From the NCBI RefSeq assembly GCF_900113255.1, contig NZ_FOOR01000005.1, forward strand, positions 124,001-188,000: a DNA stretch of 64,000 bases, in the 5' to 3' direction. The notes beneath the pieces are model-generated. The model did no database searches. It was not told the DNA's origin and was given only the letters and a program-made list of their open reading frames with translations. Positions 24,374 to 34,409 of the stretch are shown here, in pieces. Source of the DNA: Novosphingobium sp. CF614 (lineage in GTDB: Bacteria > Pseudomonadota > Alphaproteobacteria > Sphingomonadales > Sphingomonadaceae). The translations under genes were made by a program, and so were the position numbers. The first letter of the stretch is position 1, and each line of letters starts with the position of its first letter.

Positions 24374-26932
24374 TCATTCGCCGAAGCGATAGCGCAGGCG
24401 CACGCCGTACATGCGCGGCATGCCCTGACGACCGGTCTCGCTCCCGGCGGCATTGATCCAGCCGCCGAGGTAGGCCGCAATGTACTTTTTGTTCGTCAGG
24501 TTGGTGACGAACGTGCTGAGATCGATCGGGGTGCCGCCCACGCCCTTCCAGTTGAGGTTCGCATTGAACAGCGTGGTCGCCTCGTTGTGATTCAGGGATG
24601 AGTTGGGACCCGTGTATCCGTCGGCCGAAGTCACGAATGTCTCGGACGTGTAGACCATCGTGCCCGAAAGCGTCAGCTTGCCTATATTGTCCGGAATCGG
24701 AAGGTCGATCGACGGCGTAAGCGTAACGCGCCATTTCGGTGCCAGCGGCAACGGATCGCCTTGGTTCGGGACGGTGGAGATCACGATCGTATGTCCGGCC
24801 CCGACGTAGCTCTGGATGAGCGGCACCAGCGCGGCGGAGGACGGCGCGTCCACGATCTTCGTATTCAGGTATGCGGCGGCCGCGTTCAGGCTGAAAATCC
24901 CCGCGCGCAGATCGGAGTCCATCTCGACACCGTAGACGCGCGACTTGCCCACGTTCAGCAGCGACTGGAAGAAGACGTTGTCGACGCTGAACGAGGCCTG
25001 CAGTTGCTGGTTTTTGAGCACGTTGTAGAACACGGCAAGGTTGAAGGTGCCGGAAATGCCTCCCCCGCGGAACGTCACCTTGGAGCCGGCTTCGTAGGCG
25101 TCCACCGTTTCCGGGCCATAGGACGGGGTGGGCGAGCGTGGCTGGATGCCGCCCTGGCGATAGCCGCGGGTGTACTTGCCGTAGAACAGCAGATCGCGCG
25201 TCGGAGTGTATTCGAGATCGATCAGCCCGGTCGGCTTTTCGGACGACGACTTGTAGGTCTGGACACATCCGTTCGCAAGGCTGGCGCTAACGAAGAAACA
25301 GCGCGCGGTTGCCGAAGTGCCGTAAGTGCCGTTCACCGGGAAGCCGACGAGATCCTGCTGCGAGGCCTCGCCGCTCATGGTGTCTTTCGAATAGCGGATT
25401 CCGCCTGTGAGCGCCAACTGATCGGTGAATTTGTAGGTCGCCTGCGCATAGATGCCATAGTCACGATAGTTGATGCGGGAGAAGTTGTTCCCTTTCTTGG
25501 CGACCGATGGAATGAACGCGACGGGGAAGCCCACCACCGCCGCAACATAGTCGCGGAAGAAGTCGGCGCACTGCTCGTTGAAGGACGAGTTCGTACAGGC
25601 GATGGCCGAGAGCCCCTGCGAGGCGGAAGTGTCGATCGGGTCGCTCATTTCCAGGTAAAGGCCGCCCTGCCAGTTAAGCTTGCCGTTGCCGCTGTTCCCC
25701 TGGAACTGCAGTTCGTTGCTGAAGGTCGACTGCGAGGCGGAGTCGCCCGTGGCGCCGTACGAAGTTTGGGCAACGAAGAAACGGGAGCCAGCATATTTGG
25801 TTGCCAGCGCGAGTACCGCGGGGGACGAGCCGGCGGGAACCGAGGCAGGATCGACGATGTAATTCTCGCCGAAGATAGTCGAACGGAAGTTGGATACGAA
25901 CTGCGAATAGGCGGCGATGTTCTTGATCGTCAGGTGGTCGGACGCTTTCCAGGTCGTGGTATTGATGATCTGCCACTGCTCGCTGCTCTGCTTGACGGGC
26001 GCGTCGAGCGGGTTCTGCACGGAATAGAAGCCGCCGGCCGCGCGACGCTGCTGGTAGGCCGTGCAGAAACCGAATGCCTGGACGAGGCCAGGGAGGCCCG
26101 TCGGGCTGGTGGCGGCGGGGTTGCAATCGAGGATGGAGTTGATCGCCGGCACCGGATCGGATTTGCTGTAGCTGGCAATGATGTAGTTCTCGAGGTCCGG
26201 GGTCAGATCCCCGACTATGCTGGCGCGCAGCGCGAAATAGTCGCTCGAGCCGAAACGATCGGGGCCGATCCCGGAGATGTTCTTCTGCCAGCCATCCCGC
26301 TGCTGGCGGTCGAAGCCGACGCGAAAGCGAAAGGTATCGGACAGCGGCACGTTGAGTACGGCCTGCTGGCGGTCGAGACCGTAGTTGCCGGCGCTGAGTT
26401 CGACATATCCCTCGAGGCTCCAAGTCGGCTTGGTCGGCACGAACATGATGACACCGCCGGTGGTGTTGCGCCCGAACAGCGTGCCCTGCGGCCCCTTGAG
26501 CACCTGCACGTTCTGCAGGTCGAACATGTTACCCGCGCCGACGCCGTCGCCCGATGGCGTGTTGGTGATGCTGTTGCCGCGCGGGGCGATGGCATCGGCG
26601 AAGTAGACGCCGACGGTCGGGGTCGAAACGTTTTCCTGGAAGAAGCCGCGGATATTGAACGTGGTCGCGTCTCCGCCATACCGCTGATCGGTGCTCAGGG
26701 ACGGAACGTACTGCGACAATTCCGAAGCGGTCGTGATGTTGCGATCGGCGATCTGACTTTGGCTCACCACGCTGATCGAGATCGGAACGTCTTGTAGGCG
26801 TTCCTCGACGCGCCGTGCGGTGACAATGATGTCGCTGATGTCGCTACTTCCCCTGCTGTCCTGCGCCATTGCCGGGTTTGCCAGTCCGACGGCGAGGCAG
26901 CTTATGGAAATGCCGGCGTAAATGTTGTTCAT
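24374..26932 (-). CDS. TonB-dependent outer-membrane receptor of the island
   Basis: An 852-aa receptor with an excellent ribosome site (GGAGGGGAG) before MNNIYAG and a signal peptide ending ANPAMAQ. The plug has DIIVTARRVEERLQDVPISISVV, FNIRGFFQENVSTPTVGVYFAD and VLKGPQGTLFGRNTTGGVIMF; the barrel ends VRLRYRFGE with a penultimate-region aromatic. This is the large sphingomonad type whose substrates are often hydrophobic aromatics or terpenoids rather than siderophores. It is probably the uptake port for the island's substrate (inference from neighbours). Confidence 0.92.
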   Translation of the reverse strand: MNNIYAGISISCLAVGLANPAMAQDSRGSSDISDIIVTARRVEERLQDVPISISVVSQSQIADRNITTASELSQYVPSLSTDQRYGGDATTFNIRGFFQENVSTPTVGVYFADAIAPRGNSITNTPSGDGVGAGNMFDLQNVQVLKGPQGTLFGRNTTGGVIMFVPTKPTWSLEGYVELSAGNYGLDRQQAVLNVPLSDTFRFRVGFDRQQRDGWQKNISGIGPDRFGSSDYFALRASIVGDLTPDLENYIIASYSKSDPVPAINSILDCNPAATSPTGLPGLVQAFGFCTAYQQRRAAGGFYSVQNPLDAPVKQSSEQWQIINTTTWKASDHLTIKNIAAYSQFVSNFRSTIFGENYIVDPASVPAGSSPAVLALATKYAGSRFFVAQTSYGATGDSASQSTFSNELQFQGNSGNGKLNWQGGLYLEMSDPIDTSASQGLSAIACTNSSFNEQCADFFRDYVAAVVGFPVAFIPSVAKKGNNFSRINYRDYGIYAQATYKFTDQLALTGGIRYSKDTMSGEASQQDLVGFPVNGTYGTSATARCFFVSASLANGCVQTYKSSSEKPTGLIDLEYTPTRDLLFYGKYTRGYRQGGIQPRSPTPSYGPETVDAYEAGSKVTFRGGGISGTFNLAVFYNVLKNQQLQASFSVDNVFFQSLLNVGKSRVYGVEMDSDLRAGIFSLNAAAAYLNTKIVDAPSSAALVPLIQSYVGAGHTIVISTVPNQGDPLPLAPKWRVTLTPSIDLPIPDNIGKLTLSGTMVYTSETFVTSADGYTGPNSSLNHNEATTLFNANLNWKGVGGTPIDLSTFVTNLTNKKYIAAYLGGWINAAGSETGRQGMPRMYGVRLRYRFGE

Positions 26933-27832
26933 AGAACTCCCCTCCATGAGGCGGTGCCAAAGTGTTCACCGCCGATCTCCACTCGATAAATGTCGATCTT
27001 GTTATAGACCGCATAGCCTTGAGGCTGTGGAATATTATTATTATTATTTTCATCATTATTTATTATAGTGGGTAATTTAATTATGCGTATTCAGGGATGG
27101 GTAGTTCGGCGCATGTTGTTGATCGCGGAACCTGGCTGGCGCGCTCCCAATGGCACTAGTTGGCGGTGAAGCGCCTTGAAGGCGCCGAGCGGCATGGCCG
27201 GTCACGCAAAGGGGATCGGTCCCCTAGCCGGTTGGCTGAGCTGTTCCTGCCGATTGCCTCTCTCCCTGAGCCGAATCGTTGGTTTTGCTGTGTTGGCCGT
27301 ATTGTACTGGCAATATTAAGATACCCGCATTAGAAGAGGGTTTAAAGTGACAGTCAAGGGACAAGAAGGCATGTCACAGGCGGATGAGAGGAGCCCATGA
27401 CCCTTCCCACCCAGTCGTAGTGCGGCGACGGCCTAAGGGTTCCGGCAACTTTTTGCTGCCTTTCCTTTTGTTCCTGCGAGTCTGGATGGCCTTCGGCGGG
27501 GGTATTCCGGAGCCGTGAATGCATCCGGCAGCTCGGGAGGCTATGCGTATGGCGCATAATGCAGGTGAAAATCACATGGCGCCGTGGCCGCGCGACATGC
27601 CGAGATGCGAGGCGCGACTGGGGCATCCTTTCGCATCGCCAGGCCGGTTGCCATGTGCGTCCGCGCCAATGTCCGGCAACACTTTGGTCCCGGCTTGTCA
27701 TGACAAAGCTCCCCTACTCATCACGGCGGAGGCGCGTCTGTGACAGGGGAGCGCGCCAGCTTGGGCGGTGCACGGATATTGGAACATCAAGGAATCCAGG
27801 GACACCAACCTATGGCAAAAGGACCTCCACGC
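26933..27832. other. 900-bp region without a supported gene
   Basis: It includes an AT-rich stretch at about 27030-27085 suited to a promoter for the TonB receptor. A short hairpin GCGCCTT-G-AAGGCGC lies near 27170. Open frames at 27519-27743 and 27354-27701 show no recognisable motifs. This is the longest gap of the window and might hold decayed genes. Confidence 0.5.
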
Positions 27833-28639
27833 ATGGACGATGACATGAACAGGACGATGCGCGCGTTTCGCCTTGATGGCCGGGTCGCGGTCATCACCGG
27901 GGCGGGTTCCGGGCTGGGGCGCGAAGCGGCCCGCGTTTTTGCGGAGGCAGGAGCGAGTCTGGTGCTCGTCGATATCGATACAGACGGAATGGAACGGACT
28001 GCGGTCCTGTGCAACGATGCCGCCGCGACAATCGAGACGGTCGACATATCCGATCGCGGCGCTGTCGATGATCTTGCCGATCGGGTGATTGCCGCGGCCG
28101 GGCGGCTCGACGCCTGGATCAACTGTGCCGGTATCGGCTATATGCACCCGCTGTTCGCAACCGACGCGGAGCGCGCGGCGAAGGTGGTCGCGGTCAATAT
28201 GATGGGAGCCTTCTGGTGCTGCGCCGCCGCCGGGCGGGTGATGCGAGAGCGTGGCGGCGGGGCGATCGTCAATATATCGTCCGGTGGCGGTTCGGCGCCG
28301 GTTCCGGGGGTGTCAATCTACGGCATGACAAAGGCCGGCGTTAATTCGCTGACCTGGACGAGCGCGGCCGAACTTGGTCCCTATGGCATCCGGGTCAACG
28401 CTGTCGCACCGGGATGGATCGAGACACCGATGTCCAGCCTGATGTATAGAGATGAACGCGGCGAGGTCGACCCTGCGAGGCGCCAGGCGCTGATCGACCA
28501 TATGGAACAGGTCTCGCCGCTTGGCATCATCGGTGAACCTGCCGACATCGCATATGCCTTGCTGTATTTCGCCTCGGACGCCGCGCGTTTCATCACCGGC
28601 CAGGTGCTCAATGTCACCGGCGGCGCGGCGCACGGTTAG
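27833..28639 (+). CDS. SDR family oxidoreductase (FabG-like)
   Basis: A 268-aa classical SDR: TGAGSGLGREAA, NCAG, NISSGGGSAP with the catalytic Ser, YGMTK, then VNAVAPGWIETPM and GQVLNVTGG. AAGGA lies 9 nt before the ATG at 27833; ATGs at 27812 and 27845 are alternatives. It is a probable alcohol dehydrogenase of the catabolic island, and the first gene after the 900-bp gap. Confidence 0.88.
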   Translation: MDDDMNRTMRAFRLDGRVAVITGAGSGLGREAARVFAEAGASLVLVDIDTDGMERTAVLCNDAAATIETVDISDRGAVDDLADRVIAAAGRLDAWINCAGIGYMHPLFATDAERAAKVVAVNMMGAFWCCAAAGRVMRERGGGAIVNISSGGGSAPVPGVSIYGMTKAGVNSLTWTSAAELGPYGIRVNAVAPGWIETPMSSLMYRDERGEVDPARRQALIDHMEQVSPLGIIGEPADIAYALLYFASDAARFITGQVLNVTGGAAHG

Positions 28640-28673
28640 AGCCGCCGCCACATGCCGGGATTCAACATCGAGT

Positions 28674-28721
28674 GGATCGGAACTCCTGTTCTCCTTGCTT
28701 TCGTCATTGCGAGCCGCCGAA
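28674..28721. repeat. Dispersed repeat copy 2
   Basis: GATCGGAACTCCTGTTCTCC followed by TTGCTTTCGTCATTGCGAGCCGCCGAAGG in two runs. It matches copies at 16653 and 43480. The tail is the reverse complement of the core seen in the palindromes at 7730 and 14076, linking the two repeat families. Confidence 0.7.
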
Positions 28722-28779
28722 GGTGGGGTATGAGTTCTTAACAATGCAGGTTGGTTCAAGTCCTGCCGCCATGAGGATG

Positions 28780-29001
28780 TCATCCGCTACGGCGTAGAGG
28801 GCCCATCACCGTCTCAAGCCTGCACGATGTGATGAACAGGGTCGACATGTCCTTGCCGCCAAAGCTGGTCATCGTGGGGCCCAGCAGCAGCCTACGATAG
28901 ATATCCAACCAATAGAGCGTCCCTTGTTCGACAGACCACAAGGGCGCTTCGCCAAGATCGGCCTTGATGTCGAGCATGTGGCGTACTTCGAACTGAGCCA
29001 T
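28780..29001 (-). pseudogene. SMP-30/gluconolactonase remnant with internal deletion
   Basis: The 73-codon frame starts at MAQFEVRHML with GGAG 8 nt upstream. Residues about 11-36 match the N-terminus of SMP-30/gluconolactonase proteins (ADLGEAPLWSVEQGTLYWLD). From about residue 40 the sequence jumps to the C-terminal signature of the same family (PTMTSFGGKDMSTLFITSC). The intervening propeller of roughly 200 residues is missing, with the junction near 28890. The product cannot be a functional lactonase. An intact SMP-30 would have suited lactone hydrolysis after a Baeyer-Villiger step (inference). Confidence 0.8.
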
Positions 29002-29201
29002 TGCTTCTTCTCCCATCCAAATTCTCATCGCGGCCTATGGCGAGAAGGTGCTGAATATGCCATGTGCCTTTCACATGGGTTAGTAATAGCGCGGTCCAGC
29101 ATGGCTTGCGCACGCCTGATATGACCACGCCTGATGTGACGATGAACTGTCGCGATTGTCCGGCCGATGAACAACCACAAAGCAAGAGAGAGGATGGCGG
29201 A

Positions 29202-29957
29202 ATGAAGCTTTCGGGAAAAGTTGCCCTGGTCCTTGGCGGATCGACCGGATTGGGGCGCGCCTCGGCGCAGGCCTGTGCCGAGGACGGCGCCACTATCGTG
29301 ATTGCCGACATCAACGACACCGCCGGCAAGCAGACGGCTGCGGACCTGGAAGCCGCCGGCGGCCAGGCGATGTTCGTCAAGACCGACGGCATGGTTGACG
29401 ATGAGGTCAAGGCCGCGATCGATGCTGCCGTTGCGCAGTACGGTGGCCTGGACATCCTGGTCACCAGCATCGGGGGGTGGCATGGTAGCGGAGACGATGC
29501 GTGGCACAGCTCGATCGACCTCTACCTCAAGAGCACGTATTACGCCTGCAAGCACGCGATCAGGGCAATGCTGGTGCGCGGCGGGGGCTCGATCATCAAT
29601 GTGGGGTCGATTTCGGGCGTGACGGGCGGCCTTGCCACCCAGATCGAGGACAGTGGCTATACTTGCGCGAAGCATGCCGTGATCGGCCTGACACGGACGA
29701 TGGCACTGGCGCATGCCAAGGACAATATCCGCGTGAATGCGGTCTGCCCCGGCTATTTCAAGACGGATATGACCCGCAGCCTTCACGACACGCCCGACGG
29801 CGGGATCAAGCATGTGACCGAAAACTTGCGTGTGCCGATGGGGCGTTGGGGCGATCCTCATGAGATCGGTTCCGTTGTTGCCTTCCTCGCGTCCAACGGG
29901 GCTTCGTTCATCACCGGCCAGCCGATCATCGTGGACGGCGGCTTCATGGCGCGTTGA
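29202..29957 (+). CDS. SDR family oxidoreductase
   Basis: A 251-aa SDR starting MKLSGKVALVLGGSTGLGRA, with GAGAGGA about 8 nt upstream. The cofactor motif is GGSTGLG and the catalytic pair YTCAK; the C-terminus is GQPIIVDGG. The NNAG motif is replaced by TSIGG, and a short insertion (ATQIEDSG) sits before the catalytic Tyr. SDRs with this pattern are still dehydrogenases, so activity is likely. It lies in the plus-strand run leading to the FOX2-like SDR and TauD genes. Confidence 0.88.
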   Translation: MKLSGKVALVLGGSTGLGRASAQACAEDGATIVIADINDTAGKQTAADLEAAGGQAMFVKTDGMVDDEVKAAIDAAVAQYGGLDILVTSIGGWHGSGDDAWHSSIDLYLKSTYYACKHAIRAMLVRGGGSIINVGSISGVTGGLATQIEDSGYTCAKHAVIGLTRTMALAHAKDNIRVNAVCPGYFKTDMTRSLHDTPDGGIKHVTENLRVPMGRWGDPHEIGSVVAFLASNGASFITGQPIIVDGGFMAR

Positions 29958-30079
29958 GCGCAGGAGGGGGGACATTGCTCGATGTGAACTTCGACAATGT
30001 GCGCGCCAAGATGCATCTTGGCATTTGACTGTCAGTATGGTTTGAGGACCCTGAGAGAAGCCTGGAAAGGATCGATGGG

Positions 30080-31042
30080 ATGACGGAATTGCGGTTCGAT
30101 GGAGAGGCGGTCCTGGTGACCGGCGCTGGGCGCGGGGTCGGGCGTGAACACGCGCTTTCGCTGGCTTCCCGCGGGGCTAAAGTGGTGGTTGCCGATCTCG
30201 GCACGGCGCTTGATGGCTCCGGGCGGTCGAACGGCCCCGCCGACGAGGTCGTCAAGGAAATCCGCGATGCCGGCGGCGAGGCCGTGGCCTGCGGTGAATC
30301 GGTGGCGGATCCCGCCGGCGCGAAGGCGATGGTCGAGGTGGCGCTCGACAGCTTTGGCCGGCTGGACGCCGTCATCAACAATGCCGGAATCCATTTCCCC
30401 GAGATGTTCGAGGACTACGAGCTCGATGATTTCCGGCGGATGATGGAGGTGCACTACTTCGGTACGCTCAACGTGTGCCAGAATGCATGGAAACATTTCC
30501 TGAAGAGCGGCGGCGGGCGGATCGTCAACACCGTTTCCGAGGGCGTGGTCGGCCTCAGCCCCACATCGACCGCATATGGCAGCGCCAAGGGCGCGATCGC
30601 CGGGCTGACCTTGTGCCTGGCGGCCGAGGGTCCGCTCCACAACATCCGGGTCAACGGCTTTTCGCCGCGTGTGCGGACCCGGCTTTCATCGCCGGAAATC
30701 ATGGAGAAGGCGTTCGGCCGCCCGGCCGAGAATTTCAAGAGCATGGAGGGGGTGTACCCGCCGGAGCTGTCATCTTTCGCCGCTGTCTATCTCGCGCACG
30801 GTTCGTGCGAACTGAATGGCGTGCTGCTGTCGAGCGGCGGCAACACGGCCTTGCGCTGGGCGATCATGGAAGGCGGCCACGCCGAGGCGCACTCGGTCGA
30901 AGAGGTCGCCGCGAATATCGGCGCGATCATGGCCATGCCGGACATCAAGCACATGGGCGTGGGTATCACCGGCAAGGCGCCGTTCGTTGGCGAATTGCAC
31001 GAACAGAAGGCATTGCGGGCACAGGCCGCGGCAAAGGCCTGA
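30080..31042 (+). CDS. FOX2/17beta-HSD4-like SDR, copy B
   Basis: A 320-aa SDR: TELRFDGEAVLVTGAGRG, GREHALSLASRGAKVVVADLG, NNAG, NTVSEGVVG with the catalytic Ser, YGSAK and a C-terminal extension with EEVAANIGAIMAM. It shares its N-terminal block and length with copies A (20413) and C (46014). This domain type oxidises beta-hydroxyacyl-CoA or secondary alcohols on bulky skeletons. The next gene, 109 bp downstream, is a TauD-type dioxygenase on the same strand. Confidence 0.88.
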   Translation: MTELRFDGEAVLVTGAGRGVGREHALSLASRGAKVVVADLGTALDGSGRSNGPADEVVKEIRDAGGEAVACGESVADPAGAKAMVEVALDSFGRLDAVINNAGIHFPEMFEDYELDDFRRMMEVHYFGTLNVCQNAWKHFLKSGGGRIVNTVSEGVVGLSPTSTAYGSAKGAIAGLTLCLAAEGPLHNIRVNGFSPRVRTRLSSPEIMEKAFGRPAENFKSMEGVYPPELSSFAAVYLAHGSCELNGVLLSSGGNTALRWAIMEGGHAEAHSVEEVAANIGAIMAMPDIKHMGVGITGKAPFVGELHEQKALRAQAAAKA

Positions 31043-31151
31043 TCGGCGCGGCACCAGCCGATCGGAGCGCGCGCCGCGTTTGATCTGGCGCAGGTCTCGC
31101 GCTCCGATTCCGTGTTATACATCGTTGAAGCGACAAACCAACAAGGCGAGG

Positions 31152-32003
31152 ATGGCGCAAGTGGACGACTTTGAAATTCGCAATCTGCCGGGGCCTTTCG
31201 GCGCGGAGGTGATCGGTTTCGACATGGGCCGGGACTGGACCGAGGAAGGGCGGGCCCGGCTCCGCCGCGCGTTCGACGAACGGGGGGCCTTCGTCTTCCG
31301 CGATCTGGACATCGACTTTGCCGGGCAGGATCGAATTTGCCGTATGCTGGTGGGCGATGAAAGTCCCACCGATCCGTCGAAACTGCATGAACGGCGGGTT
31401 TCGAACCGGGGGGACGAAGACGCGCTCGCGCCCAATGGCAGGCTGTTGTATCACGCCGATGCGATGTGGCACCCCGAACAGCATCGCATCGTCTCGCTCT
31501 ACGGCGAGATGGTCGAGGCAGGTGCCGGCCGCACCATGCTGACGGACAGCGCGCATGCCTGGAAGAGCCTGCCCGAGGAAATGCGCGAACGGTTGCGCGG
31601 CAAGCAGGCCTGGCACGAAAGCGGCCAGGTCTACCACCGCGGCGGCGCCGATCTGGCCCGGCCGCAACGGACCAAGGAATATTCCTGTATCAAGCCGGTG
31701 CCCTTGATCCACCCTGACACCGGGGAGGAGCTGCTTTTCGTCAGCCAGCAGATGACGCACTATTTTGTCGGCATGGAGCGGGATGAGAGCGAAGCGCTGC
31801 TGATGCAGTTGTTCGACCACCTTTATGACGACGACATTGTCTATGTGCACGACTGGCGCGAGCATGACCTGCTGGTCTTCGACAATATCCGCATGCAGCA
31901 TTCGCGCGAGAACGTCGAAAAGGACGGGCCGACCCGCGTCTTGCGCAAGGCGATTGCACCGATGGGCAAGATGAAGGCCGAGACACCCGTCTACAAAAGC
32001 TGA
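31152..32003 (+). CDS. TauD/TfdA family 2-oxoglutarate dioxygenase
   Basis: A 283-aa Fe(II)/2-oxoglutarate oxygenase. The N-terminal FGAEVIGFDM is diagnostic of the TauD/TfdA family. The iron ligands are H-x-D in LYHADAMWH and the distal His in MQHSREN, with the 2-oxoglutarate Arg in TRVLRKA. The ATG at 31152 has AAGG just upstream. Family members hydroxylate sulfonates, phenoxyacetates or other carboxylates. In this island it may hydroxylate, or cleave an ether or side chain of, the substrate (inference). Confidence 0.9.
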   Translation: MAQVDDFEIRNLPGPFGAEVIGFDMGRDWTEEGRARLRRAFDERGAFVFRDLDIDFAGQDRICRMLVGDESPTDPSKLHERRVSNRGDEDALAPNGRLLYHADAMWHPEQHRIVSLYGEMVEAGAGRTMLTDSAHAWKSLPEEMRERLRGKQAWHESGQVYHRGGADLARPQRTKEYSCIKPVPLIHPDTGEELLFVSQQMTHYFVGMERDESEALLMQLFDHLYDDDIVYVHDWREHDLLVFDNIRMQHSRENVEKDGPTRVLRKAIAPMGKMKAETPVYKS

Positions 32004-32217
32004 CCTTGACGAGACGGCTCGCCCAAGCTTGCTTTTCAGGGGGCCTTGCGTGGAACACGGCTGGCGGTCACCGCAACCTATGGCGTTGCCGCGGAAGTTT
32101 CGGCAAGTTCGCCCGATGCGCGAACCTCAGCCACGATCACTGCTGACGGTTGGCGTGGGGCCATCGCCAGGTGGTTCGGACCAGCCCGCTTGCGGCCTGC
32201 GCCTGCCCGGGTGAAAG

Positions 32218-33444
32218 TCAGGCGCGGGTGCAGCTGACGATCATGTTGCGCATTTCGTATCCTTGGGTCGCCATGCTCCACCCGATGTCCGGCGTCTTTT
32301 CGAGCTTGAGGCCCGGCACGCGGAACAGGCGGTTGAGAAAAATGCGTGTTTCATGAACCGCGACCTGCGCGCCGGGACAACGGTGCGGACCGTCACCAAA
32401 ACTCGTCCATGTGGGCAGCTGGTTCTGCTTTTCGGCGCGGTCGGGATCGATCGCGTAGGGATTTTCGCCGACGGACGAAGCGTCCTGATTGGATGCGCGG
32501 ATATCGATCGCAAGCAGCTGATCCTTGGGAAGTCGCCCCGCGACTTTTGATTGAACTTCTTCATTCGTGCGGCGGTACAGATAGCCTGCAACCGGATCGA
32601 GGCGGAGCAGTTCCTGAATGATCTTGAACTGGCCGTTTTCGTCTTCGGTGAGGAACCGTTCCTTCAACTCAGGGTGGTCGAACAATTGCCACGCGGCGAC
32701 CTGCATGAACTCGCGCGTGGTCGAAACGCCGGCCCCGGCGTAAGTCATGACTTCGATTATCATGGCTTTGACGCTGTATTCATTTTTCAACATGTAGGTG
32801 ACGACATCGTTTCGCGGCTCGCGCTTGCGGGCTTCGATGGCGGGAACGATGCAATCGGTGTACAGCTTCTTCATCAGGTAGGCAAAGCGCGCCTTGTGAT
32901 AAGGGCCCAGGATCTTGTCGTTGATGAAACGGTGCAGGGGGCGCTTGTCGAACGAGTCGCTCGAATCCATCAGCTTCTTGAGCAGCTTGACGGTCATCGT
33001 GCGATCGCTGGCGGTCAGTCCAAGGATTTCGAGCGTGACGGCTCCGGCAAGTTCAAGCGCGAGCAAGTCGAGCGTGGCGCTGCCCTTGGTGCGAAAATCG
33101 GCGATCATCTCATCCATCATGCGTTCCATCAGCGGATTGTACCGCGTGAGGATCGCCTTGGGCGTGAAGTAGGCGGCCACCGATGCCCGCCGGCGCTTGT
33201 GCACCTCGCCATCCAGGAAGAAGAACGAGATGTGATCGGGATTGTCGACTTTCACCGAATCGGCGCTGCCGCCTGCCTGCCGCATGTTGGGCGAACGGAG
33301 GATCTCGCGCGAGAAGTCGAAGCTTTTCGAAACCCGAGAGCCGGGGAACGGCTTCAGTGCGCCGCCGACAAGGTGCGCCGTCTTGCGATCGTCGCGTTCG
33401 ACAGCGCGTGAATTGTCGATGGGCGTGTTCGCAGCGCTGGCCAT
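32218..33444 (-). CDS. Cytochrome P450, copy 2
   Basis: A 408-aa P450 with a very good ribosome site (AAGGAGGGG) before MASAANT. Haem loop FGDGPHRCPGAQ (Cys about 356), I-helix AGAGVSTT (236-243) and K-helix ELLR (278-281) are intact, and the HKRRRASVAAYF block matches copy 1. Both P450s appear to belong to one lineage. The upstream neighbour is a 206-bp gap, and no electron-transfer partner is encoded nearby. The likely role is regioselective hydroxylation of the hydrophobic substrate. Confidence 0.93.
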   Translation of the reverse strand: MASAANTPIDNSRAVERDDRKTAHLVGGALKPFPGSRVSKSFDFSREILRSPNMRQAGGSADSVKVDNPDHISFFFLDGEVHKRRRASVAAYFTPKAILTRYNPLMERMMDEMIADFRTKGSATLDLLALELAGAVTLEILGLTASDRTMTVKLLKKLMDSSDSFDKRPLHRFINDKILGPYHKARFAYLMKKLYTDCIVPAIEARKREPRNDVVTYMLKNEYSVKAMIIEVMTYAGAGVSTTREFMQVAAWQLFDHPELKERFLTEDENGQFKIIQELLRLDPVAGYLYRRTNEEVQSKVAGRLPKDQLLAIDIRASNQDASSVGENPYAIDPDRAEKQNQLPTWTSFGDGPHRCPGAQVAVHETRIFLNRLFRVPGLKLEKTPDIGWSMATQGYEMRNMIVSCTRA

Positions 33445-33650
33445 AACCCCTCCTTGTTTGCCGTGGTTCGAAGACCGCGGCCAATATGGAACCCGCACCG
33501 GTTCGGCTCACCGTTTTCTGGACGAAACGCCGTTGCAGCTTGGCCGTCCAGTCGCGACCCCATGATAATTTAAGATACATCGCCTAAAATGCAACGTCAA
33601 TGTTCATGGCACTGCCATGTCACGCCCGCTTGCCCCGCCGCGATCTATTT

Positions 33651-34409
33651 TCAGGGGCGGTGCGTCTGCCCCCCATCGACGGCAATGGTCTGGCCCGATA
33701 TGAATCCCGCTTGGTCGGATAGCAGGAATGCCCCGGTGGCGGCGATGTCATTCGGATTGCCGGGACGCGTCTTCATGAGCGTGTCCTGGACAGCCGCCTC
33801 GATAAACTTTTCCGTACCCTGTCTGAATTTATAGTGCGCGATAATGCCAGGCGCGATGGCGTTGGCTCTTATGCCTCGTGGGCCATAGCGGCAGGCAACG
33901 TTGCGCATAAGTGCCTGAACTCCCGCCTTGCACATGGAATAGGCAAAGCGCGTGCCGGAAGCGGTGGTGGCCGCGGACGACGATGTATATAGCATGGCGC
34001 CTCCACCGGTCTCGATCATCGCGGGCACCGCCAAACGAGAACAGAGGAAATAGCCCCGCAGATTAACGCGGACGCTGCTGTCGAACATTTCCATGGGGAT
34101 ATCCAAACCTTCCGGCCGCAAGCCATCCGGAACGAACGCGAAATTGCAGTGAAATCCGTCAATTCGCCCGTGGCGCGAGAGAGCAGACTCGATCATGGCT
34201 TGAATTGAGGCTTCCTGGCTGCCGTCCAGGTAAGTCCCCACGGCACGCGAACCGCCAGGGTCTATCTCCTTTCCCAAATTTTCAGCATGTTCGCCCTCGA
34301 TGTCTCCAAATACGAGTTTGGCGCCTTCGTTGAAATAATAACGGGCGAGATCGTCTCCAATTCCTCCGACTCCCGCCAGAACGATTACTTTTCCTTCCAG
34401 GATTCCCAT
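33651..34409 (-). CDS. SDR family oxidoreductase with NFA motif, copy 1
   Basis: A 252-aa SDR starting MGILEGKVIVLAGVGGIG; GGAG lies 9 nt before this ATG, and upstream ATGs are too close to the ribosome site. YSMCK, Ser in YTSSSAAT and the C-terminal GQTIAVDGG are present. The structural NNAG motif is replaced by HCNFAF. The gene at 47011 has the same replacement (HVNFAAL) and the same GVGGIG/GGGGIG nucleotide motif, so the two form a subfamily. Confidence 0.87.
   Translation of the reverse strand: MGILEGKVIVLAGVGGIGDDLARYYFNEGAKLVFGDIEGEHAENLGKEIDPGGSRAVGTYLDGSQEASIQAMIESALSRHGRIDGFHCNFAFVPDGLRPEGLDIPMEMFDSSVRVNLRGYFLCSRLAVPAMIETGGGAMLYTSSSAATTASGTRFAYSMCKAGVQALMRNVACRYGPRGIRANAIAPGIIAHYKFRQGTEKFIEAAVQDTLMKTRPGNPNDIAATGAFLLSDQAGFISGQTIAVDGGQTHRP

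Noticed and set aside
24761..26797. A 678-codon plus-strand frame opposite the TonB receptor
   Set aside because: Antisense shadow of a strongly supported receptor gene; no motif of its own.
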